Positions 18,384-27,733 of a stretch of 64,000 nt of DNA are shown in pieces. The notes beneath the pieces are model-generated. The model was not told the origin of the DNA. It ran no database searches and was given only the letters and a program-made list of their open reading frames with translations. Position 1 is the first letter of the stretch. Each line of letters starts with the position of its first letter. This DNA is from Candidatus Poribacteria bacterium (GTDB taxonomy: Bacteria; Poribacteria; WGA-4E; GCA-2687025), in NCBI GenBank assembly GCA_018644665.1, contig JABGQA010000084.1, forward strand, positions 1 through 64,000. The letters run 5' to 3'. A program made the position numbers and the translations under genes.

Positions 18384-19588
18384 AGGCCGCCCGCGACACG
18401 AAGTTCATCGTGATACTCGTCGACGGAGCCGCCGACTTCCCGTTGGATGAACTCGGCGGCCGCACGCCGCTCGCCGCCGCGGATACCCCGAACATGGACG
18501 CGGTTGCGCGCGGCGGCGTGGTTGGGTCGCTCGACCCCATCCCAGAGGGCCAGAGCGCCGGCAGTGATGTCGGCAATCTGTCCGTGCTCGGCTACGACCC
18601 GGATGTCTATCTCACCGGTCGGGCGCCGTTAGAGGCGGCCGCGATGGACATCGCGCTCGGCCCCGCCGACGTGGCGTTCCGCTGCAACCTGGTCACCCTC
18701 GACGACGGGGTGATGCAGGACTACAGCGCCGGACACATCTCGACCGAAGAGGCCGCGGAACTCATCGAGTCGGTCGAAGAGGCGCTCGGCACGGCGAATC
18801 TGCGTTACCACGCGGGCGTACAGTACCGGCACATCCTCGTGGCAGGCGAGCAGTACGCGGAGCTAGGCGCGACGCCGCCGCACGACATTATCGGACACGA
18901 CTACGCGCCCTACTTGCCAACCGGAGAAGGCAGCGAGGACGTGCGCGAGTGGATGGTCGCGTCGCGCGCGGTGCTTGCCGAGCATCCTGTGAACCGAAAG
19001 AGGGTCGCCGCCGGCAAGGCGCCCGGCAACAGCACGTGGCTGTGGGGACAGGGCAAGGCCCCGACGTTGCCGACGTACGCGGCCAAGTACGGTGTGAACG
19101 GCAACGCGATCTCCGCCGTCGACCTCGTTCGCGGCATCGCGCGCTACGCAGGACTGAGCGTCCTGCACGTCGACGGGATCACGGGCTTCCTCGACACCAA
19201 CTATGTCGGGAAGGCCGAGGTAGGATTGTCCAGTCTGGACGACGCGGACTTCGTGTACATTCATGTCGAGGCGCCAGACGAGGCGGCCCACCTCGGCGAC
19301 GCCGCTGCCAAGATCGAGGCCATTGAGGCCATAGATCGTGAGATCGTCGCGCGGGCGTTGGCGTATGCGGGGGGGAATGCAGCGACCCGGATCGCGGTCC
19401 TTCCGGACCACATCACGGCGATCCGTACGCGGACACACGCGCCAGGTGCGGTGCCGTTCGCGGCGTGCGGCGTCGGCATCAAGGGCGACGGATCGACAAG
19501 CTACTGCGAAGCCGTCGCCGCGCAGGGCAGCTTAGGTTTTCCGAGCGGACACCTCTGGATGGACTGGTTCCTGGGCCCGACGGGATAG
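18380..19588 (+). CDS. Phosphoglycerate-mutase-like protein, proposed homoserine kinase
   Basis: 402 residues, cofactor-independent phosphoglycerate mutase superfamily of the archaeal (ApgM, COG3635) type. Metal and catalytic motifs seen: [31 protein letters not shown] with the candidate nucleophilic serine, [13 protein letters not shown], and [14 protein letters not shown]. In genomes lacking thrB a branch of this family sits between hom and thrC and is the proposed homoserine kinase; a Bacteroides thetaiotaomicron member has genetic support for this. The GTG start overlaps the thrC stop, and no GHMP-type ThrB is present here. A glycolytic mutase role is the alternative. Confidence 0.85.
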   Translation: MKAARDTKFIVILVDGAADFPLDELGGRTPLAAADTPNMDAVARGGVVGSLDPIPEGQSAGSDVGNLSVLGYDPDVYLTGRAPLEAAAMDIALGPADVAFRCNLVTLDDGVMQDYSAGHISTEEAAELIESVEEALGTANLRYHAGVQYRHILVAGEQYAELGATPPHDIIGHDYAPYLPTGEGSEDVREWMVASRAVLAEHPVNRKRVAAGKAPGNSTWLWGQGKAPTLPTYAAKYGVNGNAISAVDLVRGIARYAGLSVLHVDGITGFLDTNYVGKAEVGLSSLDDADFVYIHVEAPDEAAHLGDAAAKIEAIEAIDREIVARALAYAGGNAATRIAVLPDHITAIRTRTHAPGAVPFAACGVGIKGDGSTSYCEAVAAQGSLGFPSGHLWMDWFLGPTG

Positions 19589-19601
19589 GAAAGGGCGGAC
19601 A

Positions 19602-20486
19602 ATGGCGGATACATCTACCTGGCCGACGAAGGTCGGATTGGCCGAGATGCTCAAGGGCGGCGTCATCATGGACGTCGTGAACGACGAGCAAGCGAAGATT
19701 GCCGAGGACGCTGGCGCGGTGTCCGTGATGGCGCTCGAGCGGGTGCCGTCGGACATACGGCGCGACGGCGGCGTGGCGAGGATGTCGGATCCGGCGATGA
19801 TCCGCCGCATCATGGACGCCGTCACGATACCGGTCATGGCGAAGGTACGTATAGGCCACTTCGCCGAGGCGCAGATCCTCGAGGCCATTGGCGTCGACTT
19901 CATCGACGAGAGCGAAGTGCTGACCCCGGCCGATGAGTCGTTCCACGTCGACAAGCACGCGTTCAAAGTGCCGTTCGTGTGCGGGTGCAGGGACCTCGGC
20001 GAGGCGCTGCGGCGCATCGGCGAAGGCGCCGCGATGATCCGCACCAAGGGCGAGGCCGGTTCGGGCAACATCGTCGAGGCCGTGCGGCACATGCGCACGG
20101 TGCAGACGGGGATGCGGCGCCTGCAGGGCCTGCGCAGCGACGAGCTGATGACCGAAGCCAAGGAACTCGGGGCTCCCTTCGACCTGGTCGTCCAGATCGC
20201 CGAGACCGGCAGGCTGCCGGTGCCCAACTTCTCCGCCGGTGGCGTCGCGACGCCTGCGGACGCGAGCCTGATGATGCAGCTCGGGGCGGAGACGGTGTTC
20301 GTCGGGTCGGGCATCTTCAAGTCCGCTGATCCGGCGCCCAGGGCGAAGGCCATCGTCGATGCCGTTGCGTACTACGACGACCCCGGCAAGCTCGCGGAGA
20401 TCTCAGAAGGCCTCGGGCAGCCCATGGCCGGGTTGGATGTGCGTACCATGCCCGAGGAAGAGCGCATGGCGAGCCGGGGCTGGTAG
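19602..20486 (+). CDS. pdxS: Pyridoxal 5'-phosphate synthase lyase subunit
   Basis: 294 residues, the standard length. The highly conserved start [16 protein letters not shown] is followed by [33 protein letters not shown] with the reactive lysine, [12 protein letters not shown], the second lysine in [11 protein letters not shown], and [17 protein letters not shown]. It builds PLP from ribose 5-phosphate, glyceraldehyde 3-phosphate and ammonia delivered by PdxT, in a dodecamer. GGAAAGGGCGG precedes the ATG. Only 13 bases separate it from the PGM-like gene and four from pdxT. Its product is the cofactor of ThrC in the same run. Confidence 0.97.
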   Translation: MADTSTWPTKVGLAEMLKGGVIMDVVNDEQAKIAEDAGAVSVMALERVPSDIRRDGGVARMSDPAMIRRIMDAVTIPVMAKVRIGHFAEAQILEAIGVDFIDESEVLTPADESFHVDKHAFKVPFVCGCRDLGEALRRIGEGAAMIRTKGEAGSGNIVEAVRHMRTVQTGMRRLQGLRSDELMTEAKELGAPFDLVVQIAETGRLPVPNFSAGGVATPADASLMMQLGAETVFVGSGIFKSADPAPRAKAIVDAVAYYDDPGKLAEISEGLGQPMAGLDVRTMPEEERMASRGW

Positions 20487-20490
20487 CGAC

Positions 20491-21066
20491 TTGGCGAGCA
20501 CCATCGGTATCCTCAGTCTGCAAGGCGCCGTCGCGCCGCACGCGGAAGCCGTCCGCGATTGCGGCGCGGAGGCCCGGTTCGTCCGCACGGCCGAGGAGCT
20601 ATCGGCGTGCGACGCCCTCATCATCCCGGGCGGGGAGAGCACGACGATGGGCATGCTGATGGAGCGCTTCGACCTGCTCCAGCCGATCGGCGAGCACGCC
20701 CGCGCGGGCAAGCCCGTGCTCGGGACGTGCGCCGGCATGATCGTCCTATCGAAGGACATTGTCGACAGCGACCAGGCGAGACTTGGACTCATGGACACGC
20801 GCGTGGCGCGCAATTCGTACGGACGCCAGGTCGAGAGCTTCGAGTCGCCTGTGAGCATTCCCGCGCTCGGGGGCGACGACTTTCCCGGGGTGTTCATCCG
20901 CGCGCCACATGTCGAGGCCATGTCGGCCGACACTGAGACGTTAGCGGAACTCGACGGCCGCGCGGTGTTCGTCCGCCAGGGACGCCTGCTGGCGAGCGCG
21001 TTCCATCCGGAACTCACGAGCGACAGGCGGCTCCACGAGTACTTCCTGGGCATGGTGAACTCATGA
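20491..21066 (+). CDS. pdxT: Pyridoxal 5'-phosphate synthase glutaminase subunit
   Basis: 191 residues from a TTG at 20491, chosen because homology begins at once (STIGILSLQG) and the TTG sits four bases after the pdxS stop. The class I amidotransferase triad is visible: Cys in LGTCAGMIVLS (about residue 80) and His-Glu in SAFHPELTSD. PGGESTTMG and RNSYGRQVESFE are PdxT signatures. It hydrolyses glutamine and channels ammonia to PdxS. Its TGA overlaps the yceD ATG (ATGA). Confidence 0.96.
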   Translation: MASTIGILSLQGAVAPHAEAVRDCGAEARFVRTAEELSACDALIIPGGESTTMGMLMERFDLLQPIGEHARAGKPVLGTCAGMIVLSKDIVDSDQARLGLMDTRVARNSYGRQVESFESPVSIPALGGDDFPGVFIRAPHVEAMSADTETLAELDGRAVFVRQGRLLASAFHPELTSDRRLHEYFLGMVNS

Positions 21067-21635
21067 ACCACGTACGCGAGAGAACAGAGCGGATGAGCTC
21101 CGATTCGGCGTTCCGCGTCGGCTTCTTCCGCGACAGCGAGCGCCAGGCCATAGCCCTCACCATCGACGCCGCCGAGGCCGACCTCGACGATGGCCCCGAC
21201 GGCGTGCGGTTCACCACGCCCCTGAAGGTCGCGGGACACGCTTACCGCGACGGCGACGAGATCATGATTTCCGCTCGAGTGTCGGCAGAAGTGGCAATGC
21301 CGTGCGGCCGGTGCCTCGTGGACATGGCGGATACGGTCGCGGCGGACATGCACGTCATGTACGCCCCTGAGGACCAGCGTCCCGACTACCTCGAGGGCGA
21401 GGAGGAGGTTGGACTTGGTTATTACGAGGGAGGTATTATAGACATTCGTGAGGATGTCCGGCGGTACCTCCTGCTCGAGATCCCGGTGTGGCCCGTCTGC
21501 GATGGTGACTGCCGGGGCTTGTGCGCCACGTGCGGGGCGAACCTCAACGACGACCCATGCGACTGCGCGCCGAGCGACGACGAGAGCGCACGCACGCCAC
21601 TGGCTCGGGAACTCGACCGCCTGTTCGACAACTGA
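21063..21635 (+). CDS. yceD: YceD/DUF177 family, 23S rRNA accumulation protein
   Basis: 190 residues with the DUF177 pattern: MPCGRCL in the middle and a C-terminal PVCDGDCRGLCATCGANL, a cysteine cluster likely to bind zinc in this subfamily. Family members are needed for normal 23S rRNA accumulation, and the gene is almost always followed by rpmF, as here after 33 bases. The ATG overlaps the pdxT stop. A second in-frame ATG (residue 11) is possible. Confidence 0.9.
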   Translation: MNHVRERTERMSSDSAFRVGFFRDSERQAIALTIDAAEADLDDGPDGVRFTTPLKVAGHAYRDGDEIMISARVSAEVAMPCGRCLVDMADTVAADMHVMYAPEDQRPDYLEGEEEVGLGYYEGGIIDIREDVRRYLLLEIPVWPVCDGDCRGLCATCGANLNDDPCDCAPSDDESARTPLARELDRLFDN

Positions 21636-21668
21636 CGAACGCTCGCTCAGATTCACTAGGATAGGTTG

Positions 21669-21863
21669 ATGGCGCACCCAAAACGACGTAAGTCCCAATC
21701 TCGCACGCGTATGGGCCGCTCGCATCACGCCCTCCGCGCGCCGGCCCTCGTCACGTGCCGCAACTGCGGCGACCGCATGCGCCCGCATCACGCCTGCCCG
21801 AAGTGCGGGTACTTCAAGGCGCACAAGTGGCACAAGCCGGTCATCTCGGTAGACGTAGATTAG
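21669..21863 (+). CDS. rpmF: 50S ribosomal protein L32
   Basis: 64 residues. MAHPKRRKSQSRTRMGRSHH matches the conserved L32 start. CRNCG and CPKCGYF form a zinc ribbon, so this is the zinc-binding (C+) form. The frame also has a TTG directly before the ATG, but the family start fits the ATG at 21669, preceded by AGGATAGG. It sits in the conserved yceD-rpmF-fab order. Confidence 0.97.
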   Translation: MAHPKRRKSQSRTRMGRSHHALRAPALVTCRNCGDRMRPHHACPKCGYFKAHKWHKPVISVDVD

Positions 21864-21885
21864 TTCGCGCGCCGGGAGGGCTACG

Positions 21886-22887
21886 ATGGCATCGGAGCCG
21901 CACGCGGTAATCCGCGGCACGGGGGCGTACGTCCCAGAGAAGCGGGTCACCAACCACGATCTTGAGCAGCTTGTCGACACGTCGGACGAGTGGATTCGCA
22001 GCCGCGTCGGCATTGTCGAACGGCGGATGGCCGAAGCTGACAAGGCCAGTTCAGATCTCGGCGCGATCGCAGCCGAGCGCGCGTTGCAGGACGCTGGCGT
22101 TGATCGCGACGAGGTCGACCTCGTCCTATGCTCAACCGTGTCGCCCGACATGATCTTTCCCTCTACAGCCTGCCTGATTTCCCGCGCGTTGGGGATCGAG
22201 CATCGCGTCCCGGCGATGGACCTTGCCGCCGCGTGCAGCGGCTTCTCCTACGGCCTGCACATGGCGAATGCCCTCATCAGATCGGGCATGCACAAGACGA
22301 TACTGCTCGTCGCGGCGGAGATGCTGACGCGCCACGTCGATTGGACGGACCGTGCCACGTGCGTGCTGTTCGGTGATGGCGCCGGCGCCGCGGTGATACA
22401 GGCGGGCGACGCCAGCGAAGGCGGCATCCTGCACAGCGCCGTCGGCGCCGAGTCGCAATACGCGGACCCGGAGCTACTGGCCATCCCCGCTGGCGGATCG
22501 CGCATGCCCGCGACGGCCGAAACCGTTGCGGATGGGCAGCACTACATTAAGATGGAGGGGCGCAAGCTCTTCAAGGTCGCCATGACGCTCATGCCGGAGG
22601 TCGTCAAGGACGTCCTGGCCGAGGCCGGCATGACGATGGACGACATCAAGCTGCTCGTGCCGCACCAGATGAACATGCGGATCGTGGCCAACTTCTCGGA
22701 CCGACTCGACATTGAGATGGAACGCATCTACGTGAATGTCGACCGTTACGGGAACACCTCGTCGGCGAGTGTCATAATCGCCCTCAACGAGGCGATCGAG
22801 CGCGGCCGCGTCGGCCCCGGCGACAAGGTATTCCTCATCACCTTCGGCGCCGGTTGGACCTGGGGCGCGAACATCATCCAGCTGTAG
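21886..22887 (+). CDS. fabH: 3-oxoacyl-ACP synthase III
   Basis: 333 residues. Thiolase fold with the FabH triad: Cys117 in AAACSGFSYG, His in LLVPHQMNMRI and Asn in YGNTSSASV. RGTGAYVPEKRVTNHDLEQ and DTSDEWIRSRVGI are typical N-terminal signatures. It condenses acetyl-CoA with malonyl-ACP to start fatty-acid synthesis. GGGAGGG precedes the ATG. The gene that usually lies between rpmF and fabH, plsX, is absent; only 22 bases separate them. Confidence 0.96.
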   Translation: MASEPHAVIRGTGAYVPEKRVTNHDLEQLVDTSDEWIRSRVGIVERRMAEADKASSDLGAIAAERALQDAGVDRDEVDLVLCSTVSPDMIFPSTACLISRALGIEHRVPAMDLAAACSGFSYGLHMANALIRSGMHKTILLVAAEMLTRHVDWTDRATCVLFGDGAGAAVIQAGDASEGGILHSAVGAESQYADPELLAIPAGGSRMPATAETVADGQHYIKMEGRKLFKVAMTLMPEVVKDVLAEAGMTMDDIKLLVPHQMNMRIVANFSDRLDIEMERIYVNVDRYGNTSSASVIIALNEAIERGRVGPGDKVFLITFGAGWTWGANIIQL

Positions 22888-22920
22888 CCGCCCGCTGCCC
22901 TCCGTCCCACAGTGACAGCA

Positions 22921-23856
22921 ATGAGCAAGACGGCGCTGATTTTCCCGGGTCAAGGCTCCCAATACGTCGGCATGGGCGCCTGGCTAGACGACCACGCCGA
23001 GGCCCGCGAAGTCTTCGACCACGCCGAGTCGTCTGGATTCGACGCGCGCGCGATATGCTTCCACGGCCCCGAAGACGCTCTTAAGCGTACGTCCGCCACC
23101 CAACCCGCGCTCCTGAGCGTGTCTGTGGCCACGCTGGCACTGCTGCGCGCGAAGGGCATCGGCTACGACGCGGTCGCCGGGCACAGCCTTGGGGAGCACG
23201 CTGCGCTCGTGGCGGCCGGCGTGACCGACTTCAGCTCGGCCCTTGCGGTGGTGCGTGCGAGGGGCGCGCTCATGGATCGCTCCGACTCAGACCGCGCCGG
23301 CGCGATGGCGGCGGTCCTCGGTCTCGACGCGGAGCCCCTCACGGACCTGTGCGCGCAGTCCAGCGACGGCGGCGAGGTCGTCTCCGTCGCGAACTACAAC
23401 TGCCCCGGTCAGATCGTCGTGACTGGAGATGCCGCAGCCGTGGAACGCCTTGGGGTCCTCGCTTCTGAGGCCGGCGCGCGGCGTGTCGTGCCGCTCGCGG
23501 TTTCGGGCGCGTTCCATTCGCCGCTGATGGCCAGCGCCGAACGCGGCATGGCCGACGTTCTGAGTGACGTGCCGCTACGCGCTCCCGATGTAGGGTTCTA
23601 CCCGAACGTCACCGCTGAGGCGGAGTCCGACCCCGAACGCATCCGCGAGCGCCTCGTTACGCAGGTCACTCATCCCGTGCGCTGGGAGGAAACCGTGCGC
23701 AACATGTGCGCAGCCGGCGTCACGACGTTCGTCGAGGTCGGCGCGGGGCGGGCGCTGTCCGGGATGCTGCGGCGCATCGATCGAGGCGCGACGGCCCTGT
23801 CCACGGACACACCCGAGCAGTTCGAGGAGGCGGTCGATGTTCTCGCTCGAAGGTAA
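22921..23856 (+). CDS. fabD: Malonyl CoA-acyl carrier protein transacylase
   Basis: 311 residues from the ATG at 22921; a GTG three codons earlier is possible. LIFPGQGSQYVGMG forms the oxyanion region, the nucleophile is Ser89 in GHSLGEHAAL, and the catalytic histidine is in SGAFHSPLM. It loads malonyl groups onto ACP. The last 20 bases overlap the start of fabG. Confidence 0.96.
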   Translation: MSKTALIFPGQGSQYVGMGAWLDDHAEAREVFDHAESSGFDARAICFHGPEDALKRTSATQPALLSVSVATLALLRAKGIGYDAVAGHSLGEHAALVAAGVTDFSSALAVVRARGALMDRSDSDRAGAMAAVLGLDAEPLTDLCAQSSDGGEVVSVANYNCPGQIVVTGDAAAVERLGVLASEAGARRVVPLAVSGAFHSPLMASAERGMADVLSDVPLRAPDVGFYPNVTAEAESDPERIRERLVTQVTHPVRWEETVRNMCAAGVTTFVEVGAGRALSGMLRRIDRGATALSTDTPEQFEEAVDVLARR

Positions 23857-24580
23857 GGTCGCGCTGGTAACGGGAGCATCACGCGGCATCGGCCGAGCCG
23901 TCGCGCTCGCGTTCGCCGCGCAGGGCGCGGACGTGGCGCTGTGCGCCCGCACGGAGGAGGCGTTGGAGCAGGTTGCCGGCGAAGTGCGCGAACTCGGCAG
24001 ACAGGCCCTCGTGCAGGTCGTGGACGTGCGGGACGCGGCCTCGGCCGACGCGGCTACGGCAGCGACGGTCGACACGCTCGGGCGGCTCGACATACTCGTC
24101 AACAACGCCGGCATCACCCGCGACACGCTCCTCATGCGAATGAAGGACGAGGACTGGGAGGACGTCCTGGCGACGAACCTCACGGGCCCGTTCTACTTCA
24201 CCCGCGCCGCCGCCCGTATTATGCTTAAGCAGCGGGGCGGCCGCGTGCTGAACATCTCGTCGGTGGTCGGCTTGATGGGGAACGTGGGTCAGGCCAACTA
24301 CGCGGCGTCGAAGGCGGGTATCATCGGCGTCACGAAGTCGCTTGCGCGAGAGCTTGGGCCGAGGGGAGTGACGGTGAATGCCATCGCCCCGGGGTTCATC
24401 ACGACGGACATGACATCGGGCCTCAAGGACGAGCACCAGACCCGGTTGCGCGATGCAATACCCCTGGGCGCGTTCGGGGAGCCGGAGGACGTCGCGGCGG
24501 CAGCTTGCTACCTGGCGTCCGACGCAGCGAAGTACGTGACTGGGCAGGTAATCCAGGTGGATGGCGGGATGCGGCTGTAG
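23837..24580 (+). CDS. fabG: 3-oxoacyl-ACP reductase
   Basis: 247 residues, classical SDR. The NADP motif TGASRGIGRA is near the start, the NNAGIT strand follows, and the catalytic Tyr155-x-x-x-Lys159 is in NYAASKAG with Ser in NISSVVG. PGFITTDMT is the FabG-type C-terminal substrate loop. It reduces the beta-keto group after each condensation. Overlaps fabD by 20 bases. Confidence 0.96.
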   Translation: MFSLEGKVALVTGASRGIGRAVALAFAAQGADVALCARTEEALEQVAGEVRELGRQALVQVVDVRDAASADAATAATVDTLGRLDILVNNAGITRDTLLMRMKDEDWEDVLATNLTGPFYFTRAAARIMLKQRGGRVLNISSVVGLMGNVGQANYAASKAGIIGVTKSLARELGPRGVTVNAIAPGFITTDMTSGLKDEHQTRLRDAIPLGAFGEPEDVAAAACYLASDAAKYVTGQVIQVDGGMRL

Positions 24581-24657
24581 CGGTCCCGGCACACGGCGAG
24601 TCGGCGGTGCAACACGGGCGCTCGGCGACGGGCGTCAGATGAATGGAGACGACTTCG

Positions 24658-24897
24658 ATGGCAGATCAGTCCGAGAAAGTACGCGAGATCGTGGCGCGCG
24701 AGTTGTCCGTCGACCTCGACCAGGTCACCGTCGAGGCCTCCTTCATGGACGACCTTGGCGCCGACTCGCTCGACACAGTGGAGTTGGTCATGGCCTTCGA
24801 GGACGCGTTTGGGGTGGAGATCCCGGACGAGGACGCTGAGAAGATCCGCACCGTGCGGGACGCCATCGACTACGTCAACGCCAACGCGGGCGCGTAA
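24658..24897 (+). CDS. acpP: Acyl carrier protein
   Basis: 79 residues, acidic. Ser37 in [13 protein letters not shown] receives the 4'-phosphopantetheine arm. The ATG at 24658 gives the usual [12 protein letters not shown] start; an in-frame ATG five codons earlier is less likely. Carries the growing chain for the surrounding Fab enzymes. A 77-base gap after fabG may help set its higher expression; no clear promoter was seen in it. Confidence 0.96.
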   Translation: MADQSEKVREIVARELSVDLDQVTVEASFMDDLGADSLDTVELVMAFEDAFGVEIPDEDAEKIRTVRDAIDYVNANAGA

Positions 24898-24925
24898 CCC
24901 AGACGACGACGGCGGGCGAGAGCCG

Positions 24926-26164
24926 ATGGAACGAGTCGTAATCACCGGCATGGGAGTCATCTCCCCGCTCGGGTTCTCCCTCGACGACTACTGGTCGGCG
25001 CTGGAGTGCGGGCGGTCAGGGATCGGCCCGTTGACGCGGTTCGACAACACAGACTACCGCACGACCATCGCGGCCGAGGTGAAGGGCTTCGACGGCGCCG
25101 ACTACCTCGACGCCAAGGACGCGCGGCGCCTCCCGCCGTTCATCCAATACGCCGTCGCGGCAGCCGGCCTCGCGCTCGAGGATGGCGTGCTGCCACGGGG
25201 GTCGTTCGACCCCAACCGAGGCGGAGTCATCGTAGGGTCGGGGATCGGCGGCCTCGACATCATCGAGGCCCAGCACGAGATCCTCCGTACGAAGGGCCCC
25301 AAGCGCGTCTCGCCGTTCTTCGTCCCGCACGAAATCATCAACATGGCCCCGGGGAAGATCTCCATCGACTTCGACCTACGGGGACCCAATGCGGCGGCTG
25401 TCACGGCGTGCGCTACTGGAAACCACGCGATCGGCCAGGCGTACCATGTCGTCGCGCGGGGCGAGGCGGATTTCATCCTCGCGGGCGGGACTGAGGCGGC
25501 CATCACGCCGTTGTCCTTCGCCGGCTTCTGCTCGATGAAGGCGATGTCCACGCGGAACGACGAGCCGACCACGGCCAGCCGTCCGTTCGACCTCACGCGC
25601 GACGGTTTCGTCATGGGCGAGGGCGCCGGCGTGTTGGTCCTCGAATCGCTCACGCACGCACGTAAGCGAGACGCACGCGTGTACGCCGAAGTCGTGGGGT
25701 TCGGCATGAGCTCCGACTCGTTCGACATCGTCAGCCCGCCTGAGGATGGCGACGGAGCCGCGCGCTCGATGCAGGCCGCGATCGACGGGGCGGGGATCAC
25801 CACCGTGGATGTCTCCTATATCAACGCGCATGGCACCTCCACGCCGATCGGGGACGTCGCGGAGACGAATGCCATAAAGACTGTGTTCGGGGCCGGGGCC
25901 GGGCAGGTCCCGGTCAGCTCGACCAAGTCCGTGACCGGTCATCTCCTCGGGGCGGCGGGCGCGATCGAGTTGATCGCCGCCGTGCAGGCGATCGAACACC
26001 AGCGTATTCCCCCGACCGCGAACCTGAACACACCCGACCCCGTCTGCGACCTCGACTTCGTTCCCAATGTCGCTCGCGAGGCCGACGTCGAATACGTCAT
26101 GTCCAACGCATTCGGGTTCGGCGGCCACAACACAAGCATCATCGCGCGCAGGTGGCATGACTGA
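24926..26164 (+). CDS. fabF: 3-oxoacyl-ACP synthase II
   Basis: 412 residues from the ATG at 24926 (MERVVITGMGVISPLG). Catalytic Cys162 lies in TACATGNHAIG, with the two histidines in NAHGTSTPIGD and TKSVTGHLLGAAG. It performs the elongating condensations. Codons upstream of this ATG overlap acpP and are not used. The end overlaps rnc by eight bases. Confidence 0.96.
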   Translation: MERVVITGMGVISPLGFSLDDYWSALECGRSGIGPLTRFDNTDYRTTIAAEVKGFDGADYLDAKDARRLPPFIQYAVAAAGLALEDGVLPRGSFDPNRGGVIVGSGIGGLDIIEAQHEILRTKGPKRVSPFFVPHEIINMAPGKISIDFDLRGPNAAAVTACATGNHAIGQAYHVVARGEADFILAGGTEAAITPLSFAGFCSMKAMSTRNDEPTTASRPFDLTRDGFVMGEGAGVLVLESLTHARKRDARVYAEVVGFGMSSDSFDIVSPPEDGDGAARSMQAAIDGAGITTVDVSYINAHGTSTPIGDVAETNAIKTVFGAGAGQVPVSSTKSVTGHLLGAAGAIELIAAVQAIEHQRIPPTANLNTPDPVCDLDFVPNVAREADVEYVMSNAFGFGGHNTSIIARRWHD

Positions 26165-26951
26165 CTCGCCGGCCACCGACGACGACGGGGACGAACGCCT
26201 CGGGGACCTCGAGAGCGCGCTCGCCTACCCGTTCCGTGATCGTGACTGGCTACGCTTGGCCCTGCGCCATCGGTCGGCGCCCCCAACCGACGCGGCCCAC
26301 CCATCCAGCAACAACGAGCGTCTCGAGTTCCTAGGGGACGCTGTCCTCGATCTTGCCATCCGCGCGTTCCTGTTCGATCGCTACCCGGAAGCGCAAGAGG
26401 GACTGCTGACGCAATGGCGATCGCAGATCGCGGCTCGAGCAAGTCTGGCGACGCTCGCGGGGACGCTCCGGCTTGACGAGTACATGCGCCACCACGTGCC
26501 CGACGCAGAGGGCCGACCCGCCCAGCGCGAACGACTGCTGGCCGACGGTGTCGAGGCTCTCCTTGGAGCCGTCTACTGTGATGGTGGCTATGGTCGGGCG
26601 GGCGCCGTCGCCAACGCGCTCCTCGCGCGGTCGTTCGAGGAACTGCCTGCTGATCCCCGTGAGGGCAACCCGAAGTCCGCCCTGCAGGAACGGTGGCAGC
26701 GCGCGTGTGGTGAACCTCCGCGGTACGAGGTGTCGCACGTCGAGGGGCCGAGCCACGCGCCACATTTCACCATGGTCGTCATCCTTGGCGAAGACAGAGG
26801 CGAGCCGGGATCAGGCTGGACGAAACGCGAGGCGTCACGCAATGCCGCGCGCGCGACCCTCGACAAGCTCGAGCGTGGGGACCAGACACACCTGCCTGAC
26901 CCCCTGCCGTCGGCTACGTTACCGATAGGTGGTGACGTCGACGATGCATGA
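26157..26951 (+). CDS. rnc: Ribonuclease III
   Basis: 264 residues from the ATG at 26157. The RNase III signature NNERLEFLGDAVLDL (about residues 51-65) carries the catalytic acidic residues, and DGVEALLGAVYCDGGY the second metal-binding set. The C-terminal dsRNA-binding domain runs from NPKSALQERWQ to KREASRNAARATLDKL. It processes rRNA precursors and structured mRNAs. Overlaps fabF by eight bases; the fabF-rnc order is conserved in many bacteria. Confidence 0.95.
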   Translation: MTDSPATDDDGDERLGDLESALAYPFRDRDWLRLALRHRSAPPTDAAHPSSNNERLEFLGDAVLDLAIRAFLFDRYPEAQEGLLTQWRSQIAARASLATLAGTLRLDEYMRHHVPDAEGRPAQRERLLADGVEALLGAVYCDGGYGRAGAVANALLARSFEELPADPREGNPKSALQERWQRACGEPPRYEVSHVEGPSHAPHFTMVVILGEDRGEPGSGWTKREASRNAARATLDKLERGDQTHLPDPLPSATLPIGGDVDDA

Positions 26952-26987
26952 CGCGGCCGGATGGCGACGCCGAGGCCGCACAGGTGA

Positions 26988-27530
26988 ATGGACGGCACTG
27001 TGGAACGCATGGCGTATGTCGGGCTCGGCTCCAACGTCGGGGACAGGCTGGCGAACCTGGTGGCCGCAACGGAGATGCTCGACGGTGATGGTTGTCGCGT
27101 GACCGTGGCCTCGTCGGTGTACGAGACGGAGCCCGTTGGGTACGCCGACCAGGACTGGTTCCTAAACGCCGTAGTCGGAGTGGGTGTGCGCGCCACCGTC
27201 CGAAACTTCCACGCGCGGCTAAAGGGTATTGAGGCCGATATGGGCCGACGGTCGCGACATAGGTGGGGCCCCCGCGAGATCGACCTGGACCTTCTCCTCT
27301 TCGAGGGGGAGACCGTCCAGGACGACACCCTCACGATACCTCACCCGCGCATGCACGAACGCGCCTTCGTGATGAGGCCGCTGGCGGAGATCGCGCCGGA
27401 CGTCACGGCGCCTTCAATGCCCGCGACCGCGCACGAGGTACTGAACCGGCTCAACGACCCGGCGGAAGTGCGCCTGGCCTACCCTTCGACAGTCCTGGCG
27501 CCTGCTTCCCAGGCGCGTCGGAAAGCGTGA
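26988..27530 (+). CDS. folK: Folate biosynthesis pyrophosphokinase (HPPK)
   Basis: 180 residues. YVGLGSNVGDR at the start and RRSRHRWGPREIDLDLLLF with the ATP and pterin-binding residues are HPPK signatures; IPHPRMHERAFVMRPLAE completes the fold. It pyrophosphorylates 6-hydroxymethyl-dihydropterin for folate synthesis. Last gene of the long forward run. A GC-rich 7-bp stem with a 5-base loop (27498-27516) lies in its last codons but lacks a T run, so I do not call a terminator. Confidence 0.94.
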   Translation: MDGTVERMAYVGLGSNVGDRLANLVAATEMLDGDGCRVTVASSVYETEPVGYADQDWFLNAVVGVGVRATVRNFHARLKGIEADMGRRSRHRWGPREIDLDLLLFEGETVQDDTLTIPHPRMHERAFVMRPLAEIAPDVTAPSMPATAHEVLNRLNDPAEVRLAYPSTVLAPASQARRKA

Positions 27531-27733
27531 TAATCATGCCCCTAGCGCGCAGGATTCTTGTGCGGCGCGAAGCTCAACCTATCCTCCACACGTCGCGTCT
27601 AAGTTACGGCGCGACAGGAGACGGCGCGTCTGTTCCCAACTGGCGACACGTACCCACCGGGCCTGAGGTTCTCCACGTCATGAAAGGTCAGCAGGGCAAG
27701 GTGAAGCCTTCCACTGGACGCGATAATCAGCGT

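Noticed and set aside
20403-22151. 582-residue reverse open frame
   Set aside because: Antisense to pdxT, yceD, rpmF and fabH, which are all certain genes.
27498-27516. GC-rich hairpin at the end of folK as a terminator
   Set aside because: It lies inside the coding sequence and no T run follows.
27531-27733. Riboswitch or leader RNA before the giant gene
   Set aside because: I could not match this 203-base stretch to any known aptamer; it contains an in-frame ATG at 27680 but no clear ribosome site.
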